From Closterium sp. NIES-65 (taxonomy: Eukaryota > Streptophyta > Zygnematophyceae > Desmidiales > Closteriaceae), in assembly GCA_948144175.1 (NCBI GenBank), contig CANXME010002579.1, positions 1,672,001 through 1,736,000 on the forward strand: a DNA stretch of 64,000 nt. The letters run 5' to 3'. A program made the position numbers and the translations under genes. The notes beneath the pieces are model-generated. The model was not told the origin of the DNA. It was given only the letters and a program-made list of their open reading frames with translations, and ran no database searches. Shown piece by piece: positions 10,909-19,783 of this stretch; within the stretch, counting starts at the first letter, position 1; each line of letters starts with the position of its first letter.

Positions 10909-12964
10909 CGCTGCAACTGCTTCTGATGCTGCTGTTGCTGCTGCTCCTGATGCTGATGCCGTTCGAGCTGCCTTTCCTGCTGCCTCTCCTGCTGCTGCTG
11001 CTTCTCCGCGTGCTGACAGTGCAGCTCCGGGTGAATGCCTGGACGGGCATCATTGCCATGGGGAGGGTGAAGCGTGTGGGGAGGGTGAAGAGGGTGGGGA
11101 GGGTGAAGAGGGTGGGGAGGATGGCGAGGGTGGGGTGAGGGGCAGTGGGGGAGGTGCTGGGGATGGTGGAGAGGGGAGTGCAGGGTTGGTGGATGGAGGG
11201 CGGCAGCATGGCAGCGAGGGTGATGCAGTGCAGAATTGTGGCAGCGGGCAGGGTTGTGCTGGGGCGGGGTGTGCAGGAGGGCATGCAGCAGCTTGTGTGA
11301 GTGGCGATGGGTGGAGAGAATCAGGTGGGTGTGTGCCCCTGCCGCCGCCTCCATGTGCTGCTCAACCTGCTCCCCCTGCCACGCCTACCAGCCCGCCTCC
11401 CATGCTGCTGCCTGTGCCGCCAACCGCCCCCCATCCACAGCAGGCAAGCCCCCCTCTTTCTCCTCCCACATCTCCTCCTCAGTCCTCCCCCTCACAGCAG
11501 CAGCAGCGGGCGGGCAGCAGCCCAGTGGCGCTGAGGCCGTCGTTCCCGTCGCCCTCGTCGTTCCCGTCGCCCTCGTCGGTGGCCAAGCGAGCAGCCGTCA
11601 CGTACCGCCGTGCTGACGTCACTCTGCGCCGCGCTGATGTCACGCTGGGCGAGGAGGGGTGCAGCTTCAGCCTGCTGCCCTCGCCACACTTCTCCCTGCG
11701 GGCTGCCTCTGTCACACACGAGCCTGCTGACATCACTCTCCCGCATGCTGAGGTCACCATCTCAGAGCCCCTCAGTGGCAGCGATGATGACAGCCCTCGC
11801 CCTAGCAGCCCAGCCCCCCCCGTGCCGTCCACACTTGACTCCCTCCAACCACCCCGCGCTGCACTCGCCCCCATCCCTGCTCCACCGCTCTCTGATGAGC
11901 ACGAGGGCGAGGGTGGGCAGGGGTGTGGGGACGTGTGGAGCATGGGAGGAGGGACGAAGGAGAGTGAAGAGACCAGCAGGGAAGGAATGGGCTGGGAGCT
12001 GCATGCAGCAATTGAGGTGGACGGGGTAGTGGAGGGGCGTGGCAGCATGGGTGTACACAATCACATGGCTGGTGGCGGCAGCTGCCAGGGGAGCAGTGAT
12101 GCGGTGCGCATGCAAGTGGATGGGGTGCAGTGGGGTGGAGGGCAGTGGAGCAGCGCATGTGAAGGAGAGGCGATGCAGGCAGCAAGTGAATCAGGTGGAG
12201 ATGAGACTAGCGGGGAGGGGCGAGGCAGGCAAAGACTCAGGGAGGAGGGATGTGGGGGGAAGCTGGGTGTGCACAGGACAGTCGAGGGGGATGAGGGGAG
12301 AGGCGGTGGGTTGGAGGGGTGTGCGAGTGTGATGTATGTGGTGAATGGGCATGTGGAGGGAGGCTCACACACGTGCAGGCATCAGGTGGGGGAGGACAGG
12401 GCAGCAGCCACATGTCACACTGGGGTGGGGGAGAGGGACGCAGCACACGGGTGTGAAGGAGGAGAGGGTGGTATAGAGGGGGCAGTGAGCAGTGGAGTTG
12501 AGTGTGCAGCAGCAGGGCGAGTGGGGAGAGGAGGTGCGGATGAGGTGTGCGAGGCAACGCAGGGAGAGCAGTGTGTGCTGCCGGGTGACCTTGCGTGGAG
12601 TGGGCATGGCGGCGTGGGGACGGCGTCGGGTGATGTAGCGGAGTGTGAGCACGGGAGCCACGCAGGCGGGGATGAGGCGGCTTGCGGGGATCGCTCAGGG
12701 TCGGCAGGTGTGAGGGAGGCTGCCCGTGCGGGGCAGGTTGAGGGCGGTAAGGGCGGGGCAGCTGTGATGGTGGTGGGGCCGTTGCCACTGCTGCCTGTCC
12801 CCGAGGCCCCTTTGCGTGAGCGGTGGGTGGGCTGCGGCGCGCATGGGTGGAAGGAAGCTCCCACAGCGGTGGTGCAGGGGCAGGCCCATTCAGGGGAGGT
12901 GGGGACAACAGGGGGCTTGGGTGGCAGAGAGGAGGGTGAGAGGCACAGCAGAGTGGGCAGTTGA
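4305..12964 (+). CDS. EPL: Enhancer of Polycomb-like (EPL) protein, plant type, multi-exon
   Basis: EPL proteins are scaffold subunits of NuA4-type histone H4/H2A acetyltransferase complexes in the nucleus. Conserved blocks appear in family order: SSNRVTGAIMW (6228), WRRFQQLHDSCAQRN (about 6330), SARRIPIPGVRVV (about 6390), HVVYDLDSDDERFL (about 6605), RVMDQLEKEAF (about 7020), VFHHWRTKRARKG (about 7132), and, across an intron, CRHFQ joined to RAPWEVYQAQVNEWQ. The proposed exons are 4305-7193, 7454-8351 and 8721-12964. Phases agree and give about 2676 codons. Further introns in the long last segment are possible. Most of the rest is low complexity: a Gln tract (residues about 385-500), a GKGKGK basic stretch, GEGQAG-type repeats, and a Pro/Ala/Gly-rich C-terminal half. 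The start is the first ATG of the frame; upstream exons cannot be excluded. Family assignment is firm from the motif series; the exon map beyond exon 2 is tentative. Confidence 0.87.
5456..5800 (+). repeat. CAG/CAA-rich polyglutamine tract in EPL exon 1
   Basis: Imperfect CAG and CAA triplets encode long Gln runs broken by Gly, Glu, His and Lys. The tract is directly followed by a (GGCAAG)n-like stretch coding for alternating Gly-Lys. Both strands stay open here, which creates spurious antisense frames. Confidence 0.85.
6676..6915 (+). repeat. Minisatellite encoding GEGQAG / GNGQAG repeats in EPL
   Basis: About thirteen units of roughly 18 bp (consensus GGGCAGGCAGGGGGNRAN), all in frame. They sit between the DLDSDDERF block and the VERVMDQLEKEAF block, so they lengthen a linker inside the conserved EPL region. 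Confidence 0.8.
7194..7453 (+). other. EPL intron 1 (260 bp)
   Basis: The donor is CAG|GTCAGC at 7191-7199 and the acceptor is GCTGCAG| ending at 7453, phase 0. Splicing joins CRHFQ to RAPWEVYQ, restoring the continuous motif found in plant EPL proteins. The unspliced frame runs into unrelated sequence and stops at 7487. Confidence 0.85.
7553..7621 (+). repeat. 48-bp direct duplication around a 24-bp palindrome (EPL exon 2)
   Basis: A perfect 24-bp palindrome centred on GTCGAC (7576-7599) lies between two near-identical copies of a 21-bp segment (7553-7573 and 7601-7621). It stays in frame and adds LTFESTQKS to the protein. The same core palindrome recurs four times at 8370-8569. Confidence 0.8.
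8328..8592 (+). repeat. 60-bp tandem array (4 copies) with palindrome and splice donor
   Basis: Four near-identical 60-bp units start at 8341, 8401, 8461 and 8521. Each carries a consensus donor (GCAG|GTGAGT) and the 20-bp palindrome CTTTTGAGTCGACTCAAAAG (8370, 8430, 8490, 8550). A partial fifth donor, CAG|GTGAGC, follows at 8589-8597. The array duplicates the exon 2/intron 2 boundary. Confidence 0.9.
8352..8720 (+). other. EPL intron 2 (369 bp) containing a 60-bp repeat array
   Basis: The first donor CAG|GTGAGT is at 8349-8357 and the acceptor CACTGCAG| ends at 8720, phase 1 on both sides, so the split codon becomes GAC. The exon 2 frame stops at TAG 8363-8365 if unspliced. The intron begins inside a tandem array that repeats this same donor, so several donors compete. 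Confidence 0.7.
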
Positions 12965-13130
12965 GATGCCAGTTTGGTGCGCCTGCAGCTGAGCGCTTGG
13001 GTGAGTCCAGCTGAGCCTGTGTGGCTGGAGGATGGTTTGGTCAGAAAAGACAACAGGTTGTTGACTTCATGTGGGTGGAATGGAATTGAATGGAACCCAA
13101 GGCTCTCAATTTTTGTGGCATTCACTGACT
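12965..13130 (+). other. Probable EPL 3' untranslated region
   Basis: Non-coding sequence after the TGA at 12962-12964, with lower GC than the gene. No clear polyadenylation signal was recognised. Confidence 0.4.
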
Positions 13131-13557
13131 GGTACCGTATTCTCCCGGATAAAACACCCTAGGGTACCGTATTCTCCCGGATAAAACACCCTAGAGTATT
13201 ATGAAAACCACTGGAAAAAAATGGGGGGGGGTCTCCTCAAAGGAAAATCCTTTATAATACCCAGGTCTTATGATATGGTATATTTTTTATAAAACAGAAA
13301 AGATGTGAAACAGAATCAGGGGTCTGACTTCACTTCAAGATTGTCTGATAGGGAGTGATTTTCGCGATATCCTCCCGTAAGGAATCGGACTCGATAACAG
13401 CTATAATAGGAATCTATAAGAAAAGGGGAGTGTTATAGAGAATCACCCCAAAAAGGGGGGGTATAGTACTAACGGGGTCGGATATAACACCCACCCCGTA
13501 TAAGCTACCCGGGGGTGTACAATTACGGGGGGGTGTTTTATCCGGGAGAATATGGTA
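13131..13557. mobile_element. MITE-like element with about 27-bp terminal inverted repeats
   Basis: The left end, TACCGTATTCTCCCGGATAA and onward (13133), is inverted at the right end (13531-13557) with one mismatch over about 27 bp. The left end is present twice in tandem as 32-bp units (13131-13162 and 13163-13194). The interior, about 340 bp, is AT-rich and codes for nothing recognisable. No unambiguous target duplication was found, so the superfamily is unassigned. Confidence 0.7.
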
Positions 13558-13934
13558 TTTGTGCCATATGACGGACATGTCAGCCCTTCACAAGTCGCAG
13601 CCATCAACCGCTCCCAGTTAGGGCTGAGCTGATTTGTTGGCAATAATCGCGCATGTCCAAATCTTAGTTTTGAATGTACCCCAAGAGGTACCGGTATGTG
13701 TAGACAATCCTGGGTACGGACCAGGTCAATCCTAGGTGCGCAGACCAGGGAGCATTCTACATGGGATTCCTCAGATCTGGTGTCCGACGAAACCAGCGGG
13801 CGGGGCGACGCGGATCGACGTCCAGTCAGGGCTGACGTTTCAAAGTTTAGGCTCCCTGATGGAAAGATTTTCTCCCTGTTTTAGTTTGAAGGCACTTCGA
13901 TTGCTCAGTCTCTGGAGGTTGTTGTGAAACAATG
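13558..13934. other. Unassigned spacer between MITE and DIRS-like element
   Basis: No gene or repeat recognised. Short open frames here have no family features. Confidence 0.4.
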
Positions 13935-13989
13935 ATTGAGAAAGCTTGCTTTCTTTCTTATCAATTGGCATCGTTCTCATTACAAATGG
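13935..13989 (-). repeat. Split direct repeat B2 (55 bp), 3' terminus
   Basis: Copy of B1 marking the 3' end of the element on the minus strand. It is separated from A2 by 119 bp of unique sequence. Confidence 0.88.
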
Positions 13990-14108
13990 CGTATTACAAC
14001 ATTTGCATCATCGTTCGACATAAGCTAGTGCGGACTAATAACACTAGCTATTGTGTACCCTATCCAAGTGGCATTAGCAAGGCGGTTTACACTGGGGTGG
14101 GTGGTGGG

Positions 14109-14295
14109 AATGTTGAGTGAGCCGTTTGAAAATTGAGAAACGTGGGTGGAGGGAAATGAGCTCCAACCCACGGTTTTTGTAGTTGGAGAAGGGCGTTTAG
14201 CGCGCTTCGACGATGCCAATTGTGCAGTACAAGCAGCTTCGCTTTCACAATACACAATTTTAAAAAACACTACATGTGTGTTTAAAAATTATAAT
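14109..14295 (-). repeat. Split direct repeat A2 (187 bp)
   Basis: Internal copy of A1, immediately adjacent to B1. The A2/B1 joint is where a circular intermediate of a PAT-like element would be resolved. Confidence 0.92.
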
Positions 14296-14350
14296 ATTGA
14301 GAAAGCTTGCTTTCTTTCTTATCAATTGGCATCGTTCTCATTACAAATGG
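14296..14350 (-). repeat. Split direct repeat B1 (55 bp)
   Basis: Identical over 55 bp to 13935-13989. It overlaps the stop codon of the recombinase gene (TAA at 14341-14343). Confidence 0.9.
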
Positions 14351-15387
14351 GGTCTCTGAGACATGGGCAGCGGGGGCCTCCGGTTGCGTACGAGTGCCTC
14401 TGTGTGTTGCGCCGATGACACCGCATGCGTCGAATCTTGTAGGGTACGGGAGGCTTCGATGAGGGGCTCGACGTATGGCGTAACATACATTTCCTTTGCT
14501 GTGTCGCTTCGCCATCTGCCCAGCCGTTTGAAGACTCTGTCTGGCACTCCCGTGTTGGCTGCTACTGTGGCTGCACCTTTTCGGAAAGAATGGGTGCCTA
14601 GCTGCAACTCTCCAAGGCCAACCTTTGCGAAGGCTTCCTTGCACCAGTTCCGGATCGTAGTGTATGAAGGTGGCCTAGCCTGGCCCTCGCTGGTTGAACC
14701 GTGACCGAAGACACGAATCAATGGTCCCTCTGACCGTGGGCCATAGCCAGCGAGTCGGATGAAGCGTCGGGTGCAGCGCACTGGGCAGCAGGGGTCCGCC
14801 GTTGCTGCAATGGGTATCCAAGTGCCGTGACCAGCTTGATCGGTCTTGGAGTGTGGTATGAGAATCCACATGACCTCGTCGTCGAATTGGATGTCTTGCC
14901 ATTTTATGGCTACTAGGTCAGAGTATCGCAGGAATCCGGAGTACATGAGGATGGGTATCAACCCTTTCTGAAATTGCGCAGGATCGTCGGACTGCAAGTA
15001 GCTCGCGGCCATTTCCTGGACTTGTTGGATCGAGACGGGTTCCTTCAGACGAGTAGGGCGTGGGCAGTGTCGCTTTGCATAGTCACGGACTTGGGTGGTG
15101 AACGGTCCGGTTGTCGGGCATTTGCTCCCGGTCATGCGATGGGCGAAGCTGACCGCCGAGCAGGTTAGCTGCACTACGGACAGGGTGGCTTTGCGTCGGA
15201 TTGCGTGTACCAGGTATAGCGCGAGGGTCATGTCGGATGCCGGGAGGAATGGAAGGTTCACTTTTGTGCAGAAGGCTCGAAACTTGGCCCAGTATGGTTC
15301 ATATGTCCGGATCGTAGAATCGGCGCGGGACTGCGCGAGCATGTTGATCAGTTGGTCGTGTAACTTTGGGAGCAAATCTGAACACAA
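14341..15387 (-). CDS. Tyrosine recombinase of DIRS/PAT-like element
   Basis: A 348-residue lambda-integrase-type recombinase that would insert circular element DNA by strand exchange through a covalent phosphotyrosine. The catalytic set is complete: R154 (GFLRYSDL), K181 (HSKTDQ), H266 and R269 (THSFRKGAAT), W292 at the second His/Trp position (GRWRSD), and nucleophile Y301 (KEMYV). The N-terminal half (residues 10-110) fits the SAM-like core-binding domain. The ATG at 15387 lies 17 bp after the stop of the RT frame, so translation probably depends on the upstream ORF. No stops or frameshifts. This is the standard integration enzyme of DIRS, PAT and Ngaro elements and replaces an integrase. 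Confidence 0.94.
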   Translation of the reverse strand: MCSDLLPKLHDQLINMLAQSRADSTIRTYEPYWAKFRAFCTKVNLPFLPASDMTLALYLVHAIRRKATLSVVQLTCSAVSFAHRMTGSKCPTTGPFTTQVRDYAKRHCPRPTRLKEPVSIQQVQEMAASYLQSDDPAQFQKGLIPILMYSGFLRYSDLVAIKWQDIQFDDEVMWILIPHSKTDQAGHGTWIPIAATADPCCPVRCTRRFIRLAGYGPRSEGPLIRVFGHGSTSEGQARPPSYTTIRNWCKEAFAKVGLGELQLGTHSFRKGAATVAANTGVPDRVFKRLGRWRSDTAKEMYVTPYVEPLIEASRTLQDSTHAVSSAQHTEALVRNRRPPLPMSQRPHL

Positions 15388-15404
15388 GGTGTATATATTT
15401 TGAA

Positions 15405-17309
15405 TTAGTCAAATGCCACTCGCAGTGCAATGATTGGGCTGTGCGGTAGTCCCATGCCCGAAAAAGCAGTTGAATGGGACCCTACGTCTAGGCATTGGCT
15501 TCCGTGTGTCAGAGGGATGTGCGCGTGGATGTGTGGTGCCCAAGTGCGTGGGGAGGGTTGCAAGAGTGGCCACCAGCTTGCGCCTGGCCAGTGCGGAACT
15601 ATCAGTGTGAGTGATGCATGGGTGCGTTGTGCGTGATGGAGGACGGCTGGGACCAGTTGAGGTGGGGGGAAGGCGAAGTTGTTTTCAGATGTCCACGCGA
15701 TCGAGAACGCATCAACTGCAGTGGCTGCCGGGTGGGGAATCTTTGAACAGAAGCGCGGCAGTTGGGTGTTGCGGGAGTTTGCGAAAAGGTCGATGGAGTG
15801 AGGACCCCAACGACGTTCCAAGATCCGGAACCACGGCGTTTTCAGCGCGTAATCGTCGTGGTCGACCATTTTTGAAAGCTCGTCGGCGTGTGTGTTGAGC
15901 TCGCGCGGAATCCATTCAATGATCAAGCGCGTGCCAAGCGCCATGCATGTTCGGATGATGCTCTTGCATGCCGTTGTGAGGTCGGGGCTGTGAGAGCCGC
16001 CTTTGCGAAGGATGAAGAATACGCCCTGGTTGTCCACCCGCACGAGAACGTGTTTTTGCTTGATCTTGTTCGCGTACGTTTGTAGCGCCCAAAGGACGCC
16101 TTCGATCTCCCGTCGCGTGCTGGACGTTCCTCGTAGCGGCTCTGACATGGTTGCGCTAGCTTCTTCGATGCCACCCGGAAATGTGGTCAGAGTGGCGCCC
16201 CAACCATGAGAGCTGGCATCCACGTGGATTACCGCGTCGTAGCTGTTCTTGACGTGAAAAGGTGCGCCGTTGAAACGGTCGAACTCCTCGAGCCAAAATT
16301 GGAGCTCTTCTGCTGCAGATGGGGGGATAACGACGCTGCTTTTCCATGACGGTGCGTCGTCGATCACTTGTAACATAGCATGGCTGAATGCGCGAGCTGT
16401 CGCGCCAAGTGCGACACCCATCGATGCGAGCATGCCAGTGATTCTGGCCACGTGGCGGACCGGGACTGGTCGGCATGCCTTGCTTGCGCTCAGGAGGTTC
16501 CGGATGGTTGCATGTAGTGAGGCTCGTCGGTCCGGACCGATGGAGAATCGGCCGGTATCGGTCTCGAGTTCTACGCCCAGGAATCGGAGACGCTGCGATG
16601 GTGACAGTTGTGATTTCTTCGCGTTTATCACAAGGCATGCCTCTTTAAGATCCAATATCACCCGCTGGCAAGTTGCTTGCGCGTCCTCTTTCGACTGGCA
16701 GAGGAATAAGATGTCGTCCACGTAAGGTACGACTCGGATGCCTTGTTCTCGCCAACGCCGAGCTAGTTGCTTGATGAGCTGCGTGAAAACGAATGGAGCT
16801 GTCGCGAGGCCAAATGGTAGTGAACGGAATGCGTATGTGCGCTTATCAAATTCAAAGCCAAGGAACTTCCAGCACGATGGGTGGATGTCGATGTGGTGGT
16901 AACCAGATTTGAGGTCAATGGAGAACATCCAGTCCCCAACGCGCGCAAGGTCGGCGACGCGGCTGAGCCCTTCGTACTTGAACTTGGGGATGATCAAGTT
17001 GGCGTTGACTTTCCTCAGATCAAGAATGAGCCTGCATTTGTCTTTTTGCTCGACCACGTTGAGTGGACTTATGCATGTAAGCTCCGTTGCGGCCATCGGA
17101 ATTGCCGCTCCCGTCTCTATGAGTTCTTGGATGGCGGTACGTGTGAACGTGGCACGCGTGTTTGCCCCGACATGATTGCGATCGTGGAAATGTTGCGGTG
17201 GGCCGTGGCTCCATGGCAACCAGTAACCCTTGGCGATGACGGAGAGGACAAGGCTGCTGGGGCACCATGAGCTCCACCACGCAAATGTCGCGCGAAGACG
17301 ACCGCGCAT
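15405..17309 (-). CDS. DIRS-like reverse transcriptase, RNase H and methyltransferase-like domain
   Basis: A 634-residue polyprotein. The RT domain (about 60-300) carries LILDLRKVN, FSIDLKSGYHH (D132), LPFGLATAPF and the active-site VPYVDDILF box (YVDD 196-199). RNase H (about 355-480) has D364 (HVDASSHGWG), E401 (STRREIEG), D426 (VRVDNQG) and D476 (NTHADELS), all four catalytic acids. The tail (about 500-580) has DLFANSRN, VDAFSIAW and FPPPQLVP, which fit the Dam-like N6-adenine methyltransferase domain of DIRS and PAT elements; the usual NPPY/DPPY motif appears as FPPP, so activity is doubtful. The frame is uninterrupted and ends in TAA just before the recombinase ORF. The exact start is uncertain; 17309 is the first ATG in frame. 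Confidence 0.93.
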   Translation of the reverse strand: MRGRLRATFAWWSSWCPSSLVLSVIAKGYWLPWSHGPPQHFHDRNHVGANTRATFTRTAIQELIETGAAIPMAATELTCISPLNVVEQKDKCRLILDLRKVNANLIIPKFKYEGLSRVADLARVGDWMFSIDLKSGYHHIDIHPSCWKFLGFEFDKRTYAFRSLPFGLATAPFVFTQLIKQLARRWREQGIRVVPYVDDILFLCQSKEDAQATCQRVILDLKEACLVINAKKSQLSPSQRLRFLGVELETDTGRFSIGPDRRASLHATIRNLLSASKACRPVPVRHVARITGMLASMGVALGATARAFSHAMLQVIDDAPSWKSSVVIPPSAAEELQFWLEEFDRFNGAPFHVKNSYDAVIHVDASSHGWGATLTTFPGGIEEASATMSEPLRGTSSTRREIEGVLWALQTYANKIKQKHVLVRVDNQGVFFILRKGGSHSPDLTTACKSIIRTCMALGTRLIIEWIPRELNTHADELSKMVDHDDYALKTPWFRILERRWGPHSIDLFANSRNTQLPRFCSKIPHPAATAVDAFSIAWTSENNFAFPPPQLVPAVLHHAQRTHASLTLIVPHWPGASWWPLLQPSPRTWAPHIHAHIPLTHGSQCLDVGSHSTAFSGMGLPHSPIIALRVAFD

Positions 17310-17457
17310 GTGTGTAATAGTTCTGTCTGTAACGGCAAATTCGTACAGATCGTCGTGGCATGCCGCCTCGCACCGTCGTGCTCCGGCTTCATCTTCAGAG
17401 TCGTCGGTGTCGTTGTCGACCGCTGGAGCAGGGGGAGCGGCAGACGCTGCGTCGTTG

Positions 17458-18012
17458 TCATGCCGGTTCGTCCGTGCTCCCCGTGTGCCTTTCTCCTTTT
17501 TTTGCAGTTTCTTTTTTAGCCGACGCAGATGCGGCGGGTAGTGCAGTTTCCGCGGCTGTAACGCTGACGGGTTGCTGCTGTAGAAGGGACAGCAGCGCGT
17601 TGACCTGGTCCGGGGTCAACGCCTGCGTCAGCGCAGGGGCGGCGGTCGCGTCAGACGAGGAGACTGCAGTCCGCCTCCTCTGACGCTGACGCGACGGTCC
17701 AGCAGCGGGTGCTGGCGTGTGCTCGGCGTCAGTCGCGTGTGCCGCGCCAGTCCCCGTCGCCACTTGCGCCACAGGTGCCACTGGCGCCACAGGCGCCACT
17801 GGCGCCACAGGGACCGAAGGGTGCTGCTGGGTTTCGGCGTTTTTGTGGACCTCGAGCCCGCCCAGCAGCACGTCCACTGCAGTCGGGGCGGAAGGTCCGT
17901 CTTCTGCCCGACGCTTGTTACGGCGTTCGCCCGCAGAATCGCGGGCGTTACGGTCGGAGTCGGAAGCGGGGGTTGACGAGTTCCCGTTGTTAAGTGTCGG
18001 CGTAGGTGCCAT
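17458..18012 (-). CDS. Gag-like protein of DIRS/PAT-like element
   Basis: A 185-residue frame upstream of the RT, in the gag position. I start it at ATG 18012 (MAPTPTLNNG) because the longer frame runs into repeat A1. It has a basic patch (ERRNKRRAEDG), short tandem PVAPVAPVAP repeats, a second basic patch (SRQRQRRR) and a possible helix (LTPDQVNALLSLLQQQ). No CCHC knuckle is visible. Its TGA overlaps an ATG in another frame (ATGA, 17461-17458). Its function is inferred from position only: structural DIRS gags are poorly conserved in sequence. Confidence 0.6.
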   Translation of the reverse strand: MAPTPTLNNGNSSTPASDSDRNARDSAGERRNKRRAEDGPSAPTAVDVLLGGLEVHKNAETQQHPSVPVAPVAPVAPVAPVAQVATGTGAAHATDAEHTPAPAAGPSRQRQRRRTAVSSSDATAAPALTQALTPDQVNALLSLLQQQPVSVTAAETALPAASASAKKETAKKGERHTGSTDEPA

Positions 18013-18121
18013 CGTTGAGCGATTGAAGTTGAAAATGTCGCTGAGTAAAGTAGAGGGTGACTCGCCTCTAGGAAGCGATTTAATCCTAGCCAGCTTGGAG
18101 GGAAAAACTACTCGAGCGGAA

Positions 18122-18308
18122 AATGTTGAGTGAGCCGTTTGAAAATTGAGAAACGTGGGTGGAGGGAAATGAGCTCCAACCCACGGTTTTTGTAGTTGGA
18201 GAAGGGCGTTTAGCGCGCTTCGACGATGCCAATTGTGCAGTACAAGCAGCTTCGCTTTCACAATACACAATTTTAAAAAACACTACATGCGTGTTTAAAA
18301 ATTATAAT
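18122..18308 (-). repeat. Split direct repeat A1 (187 bp)
   Basis: Matches 14109-14295 with a single visible difference (CATGCGTG against CATGTGTG). It is the 5' terminal repeat of the DIRS-like element on the minus strand and overlaps the upstream extension of the gag-like frame. Confidence 0.92.
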
Positions 18309-18550
18309 TTTATATATATTTGTGGGTAGGCAGTGAGTTACATCTTAGGGTACATTCCTGCGGGGACACTTGTGTCTCAATCCCCGTTTTCCCGAGTCGC
18401 GCCTGTAAATTTGCCAAATGTTGTATCACAAACAACCAATGTATCGCGACTCTAGGCGACCCGGCGAAATGTACAGTTGTGCGCATTTGATTGGGTGACA
18501 CAAATGACTGTACATCCCTTTCTTCAACCGCTTGGCTGGGGTGTGGTTTC
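18309..18550. other. Spacer between DIRS-like element and Copia-2 LTR
   Basis: AT-rich single-copy-looking sequence. The flank downstream of the Copia-1 LTR at 3324 does not match it, so it is probably pre-insertion host or older element DNA. Confidence 0.4.
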
Positions 18551-18980
18551 TGTTGGGCTGAAATGCCCTTAGGATCTTTGTAGAGTTTAAGTCTGAGTAG
18601 GATTGTAATAGCGGAAGCGTTGAATTGAAGTCCTTGAACCACCTTGCGCTGGTATGTGAGGGCAAAGCAAGTTGATTAAAGCAGGCAAATACATAGCTTT
18701 ATATAAGAGTACAAGGAATACGAATAGATATAATTAAACTACCTTGCTGTTGCGATTCGATACAGTGCGACTCGGGCAACTGCTCAATGTCGAGTCAGTT
18801 GTGTGTCCTTGCTGTCGCGCTGTATTGGTCAAGTCAAAGGTCCCTGACCTTTGACCTTCGGGTAACCTCCAGGCGCCCTAACCTCCGAGGGTTGACTCGC
18901 GATGCTTGGAGTTGGACTGCTTCGCTTTGTGTCCTGAGTTTCGGCACGACAGAGGCGCTTAAGACTTATTGTTCCCAACA
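18551..18980 (-). repeat. 3' LTR of Copia-2 (430 bp)
   Basis: On the minus strand it starts TGTTGGGAAC after a purine tract and ends CCCAACA. A TATA-like stretch TTATATAAG lies at 18700-18708. It is clearly homologous to 2888-3323. Confidence 0.87.
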
Positions 18981-19783
18981 CTCCCCTTCGCTTCTGGAGT
19001 GTCGCTGATGGTGACGTGGCCTTGTTCAGTCAGCAGCATGCAGTACTCGAACTTCTGTTTTCCGAGCTTCTTGGTCAAATAGTCGGCTGCCATCTCGGAC
19101 GTGGGACAGTAGGATAATTCGAGTTTTCCTTTCTCGATCTCGTCTTTCACGAAGAAGTATCACAGAGCGATATGCTTCGTTCTGTTCGCGAATCCGCTTT
19201 TGTTGGCGATGCGAATTGCAGATTGGTTGTCGCAGAACAGGGTGAAGTTGGGTTACTCAGCTAACTTTGCTTCTTCCAGCAGTTCGCGAAGGTAGAGTCC
19301 TTCCTTGGTGGCTGAGCAGAGGGCGATATATTATGCTTCAGCTGAATAGAGAGCGATTAGTTCCTGCTTACTCGACTGCCAGGAGATAGGTCCGATAGGC
19401 TCAAGACGATAGACGTAGCCAGTGCGAGAGCGCCTGTTATCTGAATCGCTGGCATGGTCGGCATCGACATAGCCGATTAGTTTCGTTGACGTAGCTTCGC
19501 TCTTGTAGTAAGTCAGGCCGATCGTCGGCGTGCTCACGAAATAGTGCAGTGCGCGATCGAGCTCTGCCAGGTGCTCTGCTTCGGGTTTCTTGAGGTAGGT
19601 AGCGAGTTGGCTTGCGGAGTAGGATAGATCCGGGCGACAGGTGACGGCTGCGAAGAGGAGGCAGCCCAGTTTCCTCTGGTAGTCTCGTATTCCGGCAGCT
19701 TTGAGTGGAGCGGAATTTCCTTTGTCACTTCCTGCCGTGTAGCGGTATGGCGTGGCGATAGCGGTAGGTGTGAGCGAAAAACG
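18959..19783 (-). pseudogene. Copia-2 RT C-terminus and RNase H (broken)
   Basis: Minus-strand remnants read RFSLTPTAIATPYRYT, GCLLFAAVTCRPDLSYSASQLATYL, GYVDADHASDSDNRRSRTGY and WQSSKQELIAL, then a stop replaces the Glu codon in SAEAEY (TAA near 19330). RNase H continues to SYCPTSEMAADYLTKKLGKQK and stops inside the LTR. The downstream CDNQSAI and KHIAL blocks are damaged by further substitutions. It is the 3' continuation of the fragment at 27308-27881. Confidence 0.88.

Larger units (their letters stand above)
13935..18308 (-). mobile_element. DIRS-order retrotransposon, PAT-like, with split direct repeats
   Basis: Read on the minus strand the order is repeat A1 (18308-18122), gag-like ORF, RT/RNase H with methyltransferase-like tail, tyrosine recombinase, repeat B1 (14350-14296), repeat A2 (14295-14109), a 119-bp spacer, and repeat B2 (13989-13935). 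B1 and A2 abut. This A1-ORFs-B1A2-B2 layout is the split-direct-repeat structure of PAT-like and Ngaro elements, including Kangaroo of Volvox. These elements integrate through a circular intermediate using a tyrosine recombinase rather than a DDE integrase. A1 and A2 differ at one base in 187 and the ORFs lack stops, so the copy is recent and may be functional. Confidence 0.9.
18551..19783 (-). mobile_element. Copia-2, 3' half on minus strand (interrupted by Copia-3)
   Basis: It carries the 3' LTR (18551-18980) and the RNase H end of a Copia element of the same family as Copia-1. The coding sequence breaks at 19783, where Copia-3 begins with the duplicated AAACG, and resumes at 27308. Joining the two halves with one AAACG restores the AKRFSLTP reading, as in Copia-1 (AKRFGLTP). 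Confidence 0.93.

Noticed and set aside
10608..11138. Leucine-rich plus-strand ORF resembling a membrane protein
   Set aside because: It is a shifted frame over CTG/GCT repeats of the EPL exon 3 frame.
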